Part shown: positions 1-5,922 of the stretch, in pieces
Layout of the letters: the number at the start of each line of letters is the position of its first letter
How positions within the stretch are numbered: position 1 is the stretch's first letter
From: Streptomyces sp. NRRL WC-3618
Lineage (GTDB): Bacteria; Actinomycetota; Actinomycetes; Streptomycetales; Streptomycetaceae
NCBI RefSeq assembly: GCF_001280005.1
Contig: NZ_LGDW01000138.1
Coordinates: 1-5,922, forward strand
Reading direction: 5' to 3'
DNA length: 5,922 nucleotides
Notes under the pieces: generated by a model
Database searches by the model: none
What the model was told of the DNA's origin: nothing
Seen by the model: the letters and a program-made list of their open reading frames with translations, nothing else
Made by a program: the position numbers and the translations under genes

Positions 1-840
1 CGGACGCAGCACCGTCGCCAAACGCTCGGGCGTGAGCGAGGTGACCACACCGTCGTCCAGGACACCCGCCACATGCACCACCGCCGACAGCTCCGCGCCC
101 TTCTCGTCGAGGAGTCCGGCCAGAGCCCCGCGGTCGGCCACATCGCACGCGGCCACGGTCACCTTGGCACCCAACTCGGCGAGTTCATCGCGCAGTTCGG
201 CCGCTCCGGACGCTTCCGGGCCGCGGCGCGAGACCAGCAGCAGATCACGTACACCGTGGTGCTCGGCCAAGTGCCGGACCACCACACGGCCCAGACCACC
301 GAACGCGCCCGTCACCAGGACCGTGCCCGAACCCCACGGGGCGACGTCCTCGGCGGTCGTGGCCGTGGCTAGGGACAGGCGCGGCACGAACAGCGACCCG
401 CTCCGCACCGCCACCTCGGGTTCACCCGACGCCAGCACAGCGCCGAGCACCGACTCGTCCGTTTTCCCGTCAACCTCTCCGTCCACTCCGTCCACGAGGA
501 CGAAGCGCCCCGGGTGCTCGGAGCGGGCCGACCGCACCAGACCCCACACCGCCGCGGCCACCGGGTCGACGGCCACATCACCGGCGGCCACAGCGCCGCG
601 TGTCACCACCACCAGCGGCAGCGCCTCGAACCGCGCGTCCGCCAGCCAGTCCTGCACCACGCCGAGCGCCTCGGTCAGGCGCGCCGACACAGCCTCGAGG
701 CTCACGGCACCCTCGGAACCTCCGGACCGCCACACCACGGCGGCCGGAAGGTCCCCGCTCTCGCCGCGCGTCTCGTACAACGCCAACGACATCGCGCCGG
801 CAGGCGTAGGCGACTGCTGCCTCCACTCCACGTGGAAGAG
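1..840 (-). other. Ketoreductase domain of the second module (B-type), C-terminally incomplete
   Basis: Reduces the beta-keto group before dehydration. The structural subdomain covers about residues 1695-1850 (starting LFHVEWRQQ, with AAAVWGLVRSARSEHPGR and VPRLS). Only about 17 residues separate VPRLS from the catalytic half, so no enoylreductase is inserted. The NADPH loop reads TGAFGGLG (1871-1878, positions 289-312), keeping the TGxxGxxG glycines but with AF where GT is usual. VSRRG and VAACDVADR follow as expected. HVAGV is followed by LDD (1955-1957, positions 52-60), the B-type fingerprint predicting a D-hydroxyl. The window ends before the catalytic Lys, Ser, Tyr and Asn, so activity and the B1/B2 choice cannot be judged here. 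Confidence 0.95.
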
Positions 841-3800
841 GGAGTCCGTATGCGGGTTCGCGCCGCTCATCTGCTCGATGAGCTCCTTCGACATGGGCCG
901 GAAGACGAGTGCGTCCACCGAGGCCACCGGTGCGCCGTTGGCGTCCGCGACCTCCAGGGAGACGCCGTCCGTCCCGCTGGGCGTCAGCCGTACGCGGACC
1001 TTGGCGGCACCCGCGGCGTGCAGGGTGACTCCGGTCCAGGTGAACGGCAGTCCGCCTGCCGCGGGCGGCGTGTCCGCCGCTGCCTGGGCGCGCGTACCGG
1101 CGGCACGGGCGTGCAGGGCGGCGTCGAGGATCGCCGGGTGCAGGCCGAAGGCTCCGGCCTGCGTGTTGTCGTCGTCGGGCAGGGCGACTTCGGCGAACAC
1201 CTCGTCGCCACGCCGCCAGGCACCGCGCAGTCCCTGGAACACCGGGCCGTAGGCGAAGCCCGCGGTGGCCAACTCCTCGTAGAGTCCGTCGACCGTCAGC
1301 GGCTCCGCGTCGCGCGGCGGCCAGGACGTCAGGTCACCGGACGCCGTCGGGGCGGCGGCCGTGTCCGGCAGGGACTCGGTCAGGGTTCCGGTGGCGTTCT
1401 TGGTCCAGGTGTCGGTCGAGAGGCTTTCGGCTCCGGCGCCGGGCTCGGGACGCGAGTGCAGGCTGATGGGCCTGCGTCCGGATGCGTCGGGTGCCTCTAC
1501 GCGCAACTGGAGCTGGATGCCGCCGTGTTCAGGCAGGACGAGCGGCGTGCCGAGCATCAGCTCGTCGAGCGTGCCGCAGCCGATCTGGCCGCCCGCGTGC
1601 ACGGCCAGTTCCACGAAGGCGGTCCCCGGAAGCAGCACCCGCCCGGCCACGGCGTGGTCGGCGAGCCACGGGTGCGTGGCCAGGGAAAGGCGCCCGGTGA
1701 ACAGGTACCCGTCCGTGTCCGCCAACGGCATCCCGGCCCCCAGCAGCGGATGTCCGGTCGGGGCGAGGCCCGCGGACTCGACGTCGGCGGCGCCGGCGGT
1801 CTGCCGGAGCCAGAAGCCCTGGTGCTGGAAGGCGTACGTGGGCAGGTCCACGCGGCGGCGCGTCTCGACGGGCGCGTACAGCGGCGTCCAGTCGACCTCG
1901 ACGCCACGCACGTGGGCCTTGGCGAGGGCGGCCAGGAAGCTGTCCGCTTCCGGGCGGTCCTTACGCAGAGCGCCGATCAGGCCCGCCTGCGCGGCCGGGT
2001 CGGTGAGCGTGTCGTGCGCCATCGCCGTGAGTACGGCGTCAGGGCCGAGCTCAAGGAGCGTCGTCGCGCCGAAGCCGGTGAAGACGCCCAGGCCGTCGTG
2101 GAAGCGCACCGCCTCACGGACGTGACGGACCCAGTACTCGGGGTCCTTGAGCTGGGCCGACTCGGCCGGCTCACCGGTGACGTTGGAGACCACCGCCAAG
2201 GCCGTCTCCTGGTACGTCAAGCTCTCCGCGACCTTGCGGAAGTCACCCAGGACCGGGTCCATGAGCGGCGAGTGGAAGGCGTGGGACACCTTCAGCCACC
2301 GCACCTTGCGGCCCTGCCCCCGGAGGGTTTCCTCCAGGCCCTCCAGAACTTCCCGCTCGCCGGACAGGACCACCTGCGCGGGACCGTTCACCGCGGCCAC
2401 ACCGACGCTGTCGTCCAGACCCTCAAGCAGCGGCAGCACATCGGCCTCCGCCGCCTGCACGGCGAGCATCGCGCCCCCCTCGGGCAGCGACTGCATCAAC
2501 TGTCCACGCGCGGCGACCAGTTGGGCCGCGTCCTCCAACGACCACAGCCCGGCTATGTACGCCGCCGTCAACTCACCGATCGAATGACCACCGACGATCT
2601 CGGGACGTACCCCGAAGGACTCGGCCAGGCGGTACAGGGCCACCTCGACGGCGAACAGCGCGGGCTGCGCATACCCCGTCTGCTCCAACAGCCCGGCGTC
2701 CGTGCCGAACATCACGTCCTTCAGAGGCTTCTCCAGCGAGGCATCCAGGTGGGCGCAGACCTCGTCCAGCGCATCCGCGAACACCGGGAACGTCTCGTAC
2801 AACTCACGGCCCATACCGAGCCGCTGACTGCCCTGACCGGTGAAGACGACACCAAGGCGCCCCTCGGCCACAATCCCCGACACCGCACCCGAACCGCCGG
2901 CGGTGACGACCTCGAGCCCGGCCAGGAACTCCTCCCGCTCCCGGCCGAAGATCACGGCACGGTGCTCGTGCACGGCCCGGCCCGACAGCAGCGACCACCC
3001 CACGTCAACGGGCTCGAGGTCGGCGCGTCCGGTCACATGCTCGCGCAGGCGGTCGGCCTGTGCCCGCAGCGCCTCCGCGCTCCGGCCCGACACCAACCAT
3101 GGTGTCGCGGTGGGTAGAACGCTCGTTGCAGCAGACTCAGTTGCTTCCACCACCGGCGCCTGCTCCACGATCACGTGGGCGTTCGTGCCGCTGACGCCGA
3201 ACGCCGAGACACCCGCGCGACGCGGCGAGCCCGCCTCCCGCTCGGCCCACTCCCGGGCCTCGGTCAGCAGCTCAACAGCGCCTGCCGTCCAGTCGACATG
3301 GGTGCTCGGCCGGTCCACGTGCAAGGTCTGCGGCAGGACGCCGGCCCGCATGGCCAGCACCATCTTGATGACACCGGCGACACCGGCGGCGGACTGCGTG
3401 TGCCCGATGTTCGACTTCACCGATCCCAGCCACAGGGGCCGGTCGACCGGTCGCTGCTCTCCGTACGTGGCGAGGAGGGCCTGCGCCTCGATCGGGTCGC
3501 CGAGCGTGGTGCCCGTGCCGTGCGCCTCGACGGCGTCGACGTCACCGGCCGCGAGACCGGCGTTGGCGAGGGCGGTGCGGATGACGCGCTGCTGGGAGGG
3601 ACCGTTCGGGGCGGTGAGGCCGTTGCTGGCGCCGTCCTGGTTGACGGCGGAACCGCGTACGACGGCCAGGATCTCGTGGCCGTTGCGCCGGGCGTCCGAC
3701 TGCCTTTCGAGAAGGAGCAGGCCGACGCCCTCGCCCCAGCCGGTGCCGTCGGCGGCCTCCGCGAACGCCTTGCAGCGGCCGTCGGCCGCGAGGCCGCGCT

Positions 3801-5922
3801 GGCGGCTGAACTCCACGAAGGCGCCGGGGTTGGACATGACCGTGACGCCGCCCGCGAGAGCCAGCGAGCACTCGCCGTTGCGCAGGGCCTGCGCGGCCAG
3901 GTGCAGGGCGACCAGCGACGACGAGCAGGCCGTGTCGACGGTCACCGCCGGGCCTTCGAGACCGAAGGTGTAGGCGAGGCGGCCGGAGATGACGCTGGTC
4001 GCGCCGCCCGCGAGCAGATAGCCCTCGACGCCTTCGGGGGCCTGCTGCATCCCGGAGCCGTAGCCCTGGGACGAGGCGCCGACGAACACACCGGCCTGGC
4101 TGCCGTGCAGCGTCGCCGGGTTGATGCCGGCGCGCTCGAAGAGTTCCCAGGAAGTCTCCAGGAGGAGCCGCTGCTGCGGGTCCATGGCGAGGGCCTCGCG
4201 CGGCGAGATGCCGAAGAAGACGGGGTCGAACTGGTCGGCGTCGTAAAGGAATCCGCCCTGTCGGGCGTAGCTCGTGCCGCGCTGCTCGGGGTCGGCGTCG
4301 TAGAGGGCTTCGAGGTCCCAGCCACGGCCGCCGGGGAAGTCGGACATCGCGTCCTCACCCTCGGCGAGGAGGCGCCACAGGGCGTCGGGGCTGGTGGCGC
4401 CGCCGGGGTAGCGGCAGCTCATGGACACGATGACGATCGGGTCGTCGTCGGCGTCCACCGATCCGGTCGCGGCCACGGCTCCGCCCGCGGCGAGGCGCCC
4501 GGCCTCCGCCCCCTCGTCGCCGATCAACTGCGCCCGCAGGTAGCCCGCGAGGACGGCCGAGGTCGGGTAGTCGAAGACGAGGGTGGTGGGCAGCTTCAGG
4601 CCGGTCGTAGTGGCCAGTCGATTGCGTACCTCGACCGCTGTGAGCGAGTCGAAGCCCAGCTCGCGGAAGGCCCGGCCGGGCTCGATCGCTTCTGCGCCGG
4701 CGTAGCCGAGGACGGCGGCCGCCTGGCCGCGCACCAGGTCGAGCAGCCGCCGCTCCTGCTCCGCCTGCGACATTCCGGCGAGCCGCTCGGCCCACTCGGA
4801 GCCGGGCGCACCCGTCCTCGCCGCCGCACCCTGCGCCGCCTCGGGCTCGGCGAGCGCGCGCCGCACCGCGGGCAGGTCCCCGATGAGCGGGCTCGGCCGC
4901 AGCGAGGTGAAGGGGGGCGCGAAGCGCTCCCAGTCCACGTCGGCGACGGCCAGGAACGTCTCGTCGTACGCGACCGCCTGCGCCAGCGCGGCCACCGCAC
5001 GCTCCGGCGCCATCGCCGCCAGGCCGCGGCGCCGGAGCTGTTCCGCGTCCTCGTCGCCCGCCATGCCGCCGCCGGCCCACAGGCCCCACGCGACGCAGGT
5101 GGCGGTCAGGCCGCGGGCCCTGCGGCGCTGCGCCAGGGCGTCGAGGTAGGCGTTGGCAGCCGCGTACGCACCCTGGCCGCCACCGCCCCACACACCGGAG
5201 TTGGACGAGAAGAGGACGAAAGCGTCCAGGTCTTCGCCAGCCACCAGCTCATCGAGGAGCGCGGCGCCCGCCGTCTTCGCGCCGAACACCTCCGCGATGT
5301 CGGCCGCTGTCATCCCGTCCAGCGGCTGCGTCTGCCCGACGCCGGCGGCGTGGAAGACGGAGCGCAGCGTACGTCCGTCGGCGGCGAGTGTTTCAAGGAG
5401 TCGCGTGACGGATTCCCGGTCGGCGATGTCGCACGCCGCGACCGTGACCTCGGCCCCCAACTCCTCCAGTTCCGACTTCAGTTCACCGGCGCCCGGAGCG
5501 TCGAGACCGCGACGGCTCGTCAGTACGAGGTGCTCGGCGCCCTCGCGGGCCAGCCAGCGCGCCACATGCCCGCCGATCGCACCCGTGCCGCCGGTGACCA
5601 GTGCCGTGCCGCGCGGCGTCCACGGCTTCGCGGACTCGACCGGCTCGGCCGGGGCGAGGCGGCGTACGAGGACACCGGAGCCGCGCACGGCGAGCTGGTC
5701 CTCGTCCTCGACTCCCGCGAGGGCGGCGGTGAAGCGCGAGCCCGCACGGGTGTCGTACGACGCGGGCAGGTCGATCAGCCCGCCCCAGCGGTCCGGGTGC
5801 TCCAGCGCCACGACCCGGCCCAGACCCCACACCTGCGCCTGCAACGCAGACTCCAGGACATCACTGCGACCGGTCGACACCGCACCCGACGTCACCGCCC
5901 ACAGCCGCGCACCGACCCCGGC
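1..5922 (-). CDS. Modular type I polyketide synthase, internal fragment (KR-ACP / KS-AT-DH-KR)
   Basis: One uninterrupted minus-strand frame of 1974 codons fills the window; both ends run off the edge, so start codon, ribosome binding site and stop are not visible. It encodes a cytosolic multidomain megasynthase that builds a polyketide from acyl-CoA units. Domains in order: KR (residues 1-334, N-terminally incomplete), ACP (385-466), KS (494-917), AT (1023-1324), DH (1388-1682), KR (1695-1974, C-terminally incomplete). All recognised catalytic residues are present: KS Cys666, His801, His841; AT Ser1114, His1217; DH His1423, Asp1600; ACP Ser426. The AT inside the module marks a cis-AT system. 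ACP and KS share one chain, so the protein carries at least two modules. No enoylreductase sits before either KR. There are no TTA codons and only two CTA codons in the fragment. The family call is near certain; the cluster and product cannot be named from this piece. Confidence 0.98.
877..1761 (-). other. Dehydratase domain, apparently active
   Basis: Removes water from the beta-hydroxyacyl-ACP to give an alpha,beta-alkene. It is a double-hotdog domain, about residues 1388-1682, starting at GHPLLGAGM. The catalytic histidine motif HxxxGxxxxP is intact (HAVAGRVLLP; His1423, 1654-1656). A YGPVFQG segment (1558-1564) matches the family's GYxYGPxFQG, and the second catalytic residue sits in HPAILDAALH (Asp1600, 1123-1125). 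Both hotdog halves are complete and there is no gap, so it should work. It is paired with a B-type KR, the combination usual for trans alkenes. Confidence 0.96.
1762..1950 (-). other. Post-AT linker
   Basis: Residues 1325-1387 join AT to DH. They hold the conserved segment VDLPTYAFQHQGFWL (about 1358-1372), which wraps back onto the KS-AT core in known module structures, followed by a short Ala/Gly-rich spacer before the DH start. Nothing unusual is seen. Confidence 0.85.
1951..2856 (-). other. Acyltransferase domain, predicted malonyl-CoA specific
   Basis: Selects the extender unit and loads it on the module's ACP, which lies outside the window. Residues 1023-1324. It starts with GVVFTGQGSQR; the nucleophile motif is GHSIGE with Ser1114 (2581-2583). 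Arg1139 in ARGQLMQ should bind the extender carboxylate. The substrate-specificity motif is HAFH (1214-1217, positions 2272-2283), whose last His is catalytic. HAFH and Ile after the serine are the classical malonyl signature; methylmalonyl ATs carry YASH and GHSQGE. The resulting two-carbon unit should have no alpha branch. A rare ATA isoleucine codon lies at residue 1123 (2554-2556). Confidence 0.96.
2857..3171 (-). other. KS-AT linker
   Basis: Residues 918-1022 follow the NAHVIVE end of the KS and precede the AT. They contain the usual TPWLVSGRSAEALRA segment, a region (GWSLLSGRAVHEHRAV) matching the typical linker fold, then an Ala/Gly/Val-rich run. The stretch has noticeably more A/T-ending codons than the KS beside it, and a rare CTA leucine codon at residue 936 (3115-3117). 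Confidence 0.85.
3172..4443 (-). other. Ketosynthase domain of the second module
   Basis: Catalyses decarboxylative Claisen condensation of the upstream acyl chain with malonyl-ACP. Residues 494-917. It opens with PIVIVSMSCRYPGG, has the active-site motif VDTACSSSL with Cys666 (3925-3927), EAHGTGT with His801 (3520-3522), and KSNIGH with Lys836 and His841 (3400-3402). It ends at GVSGTNAHVIVE. The Cys-His-His triad is complete, so this is an elongating KS: not a KSQ loading domain (Cys replaced by Gln), nor a KS0 with a lost histidine. The length of about 424 residues is normal. Third codon positions here are the most G/C-biased of the window. Confidence 0.98.
4444..4524 (-). other. ACP-KS intermodular linker
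   Basis: Residues 467-493 form a short Gly/Ala-rich stretch ending in an acidic run (VDADDD) just before the KS start PIVIVSMSCRYPGG. There is no docking-helix pair, no stop and no new start. The two modules are therefore covalently joined rather than paired across a subunit break. At 27 residues it is a usual length for an in-cis intermodular linker. Confidence 0.85.
4525..4770 (-). other. Acyl carrier protein domain of the upstream module
   Basis: Carries the growing chain on a phosphopantetheine arm. The domain spans about residues 385-466, starting in helix 1 (QAEQERRLLDLV). It has the canonical attachment motif LGFDSLTAVEVRNRL, with Ser426 (4645-4647) as the modified serine, followed by the LPTTLVFDYPT segment that closes nearly all modular PKS ACPs. 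All expected features are intact. It hands the chain to the KS in the same polypeptide after a linker of under 30 residues. Confidence 0.97.
4921..5922 (-). other. Ketoreductase domain of the upstream module (A-type, probably A1), N-terminally incomplete
   Basis: NADPH-dependent reduction of the beta-keto group left by the upstream module. Residues 1 to about 94 are the tail of the structural subdomain (LWAV, QVWGLGRVVALEHPDRWGG); the catalytic half starts near residue 105 with the dinucleotide motif TGGTGAIG (110-117, positions 5572-5595). Spacing matches the DEBS KR1 tetrad: Lys216, Ser240, Tyr253 (5164-5166), Asn257 (5152-5154), so it should be active. The LDD motif of B-type KRs is missing: after HAAGV the sequence reads GQTQPLDG. 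The A-type tryptophan is present eight residues before the tyrosine (Trp245, 5188-5190). Three residues before Tyr is Gln250, not His, which fits A1 rather than A2. By the published fingerprint rules this predicts an L-hydroxyl without alpha epimerisation. Whether this module has a DH or ER upstream cannot be seen, although the short stretch between the structural and catalytic halves leaves no room for an ER. Confidence 0.96.

Noticed and set aside
289..840. A possible enoylreductase between DH and KR
   Set aside because: After the structural KR half ends at VPRLS, only about 17 residues precede the KR nucleotide loop. An ER would need roughly 300 residues and its own glycine-rich NADPH motif, neither of which is present.
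1111..1125. DAALH in place of the DAALQ often seen at the DH catalytic Asp
   Set aside because: Asp1600 itself is kept, and His or Gln at the fourth position after it are both common in working PKS dehydratases, so this is ordinary variation.
32..1252. A 406-codon plus-strand open frame, and another at 2840-3973
   Set aside because: Both have Ser/Thr/Arg/Pro-rich low-complexity translations typical of antisense frames in GC-rich DNA, no family motif, and they overlap DH, KR, AT and KS coding sequence on the other strand.
1681..1870. Possible subunit boundary or internal promoter in the linkers
   Set aside because: The coding frame is continuous through every linker with conserved residues on both sides, and there is no stop, restart or docking helix anywhere in the window.
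514..3117. An 867-codon plus-strand open frame with an ATG start
   Set aside because: Its codons lie exactly opposite the PKS codons, so it stays open because the PKS frame lacks TTA, CTA and TCA codons here; it ends precisely at a CTA (read as TAG). The protein is Arg/Gly/Gln-rich with no recognisable domain, while the opposite strand encodes conserved linker, AT and DH motifs.
4355..5191. Minus-strand open frames at 4355-5191, 4596-5000, 3942-4358 and 5483-5830
   Set aside because: These are out of register with the PKS frame. Their translations are Arg/Ala/Gly/Pro-rich and lack motifs, whereas the in-register frame gives the KR, ACP and KS catalytic motifs over the same bases.

Overview
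The window is one internal piece of a very GC-rich modular type I polyketide synthase (PKS) gene, read on the minus strand. In the frame whose codons start at positions 5922, 5919 and so on, translation runs through 1974 codons to position 1 with no stop. Neither the start nor the end of the gene is present. The strong G/C preference at third codon positions, the domain sequences and the cis-AT architecture point to an actinomycete, most likely Streptomyces or a relative. I cannot name the species or the product. Residue numbers in this annotation count from 1 at position 5922, so residue n occupies positions 5923-3n to 5925-3n.

Layout in the direction of transcription (high to low coordinates). 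First comes the end of an upstream module: a ketoreductase entered in its structural half (about 5922-4921) and an acyl carrier protein (about 4770-4525). A short low-complexity linker follows, with no docking domain, stop or start. Next is a second module: ketosynthase (4443-3172), KS-AT linker (3171-2857), malonyl-type acyltransferase (2856-1951), post-AT linker (1950-1762), dehydratase (1761-877), and a second ketoreductase (840-1) cut by the window edge inside its catalytic half. No enoylreductase lies between the DH and the KR. The second module's ACP must lie beyond position 1.

How the parts work together (inference from known PKS logic): the first KR has A-type fingerprints and should leave an L-configured beta-hydroxyl. 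The chain passes from the ACP to the in-cis KS and is extended by two carbons from malonyl-CoA. The B-type KR reduces it, and the DH dehydrates it to an unbranched, probably trans, alpha,beta-double bond. If the upstream module has no DH, the chain leaving this module would be a 5-hydroxy-2-enoyl thioester.

I see no RNA gene, mobile element, CRISPR array, promoter, ribosome binding site or terminator, and no credible plus-strand gene. The long plus-strand open frames are antisense shadows. I found no new kind of system. The points most worth checking are the opposite KR stereotypes, a shift in third-base composition across the KS-AT linker and AT, and a few rare codons.
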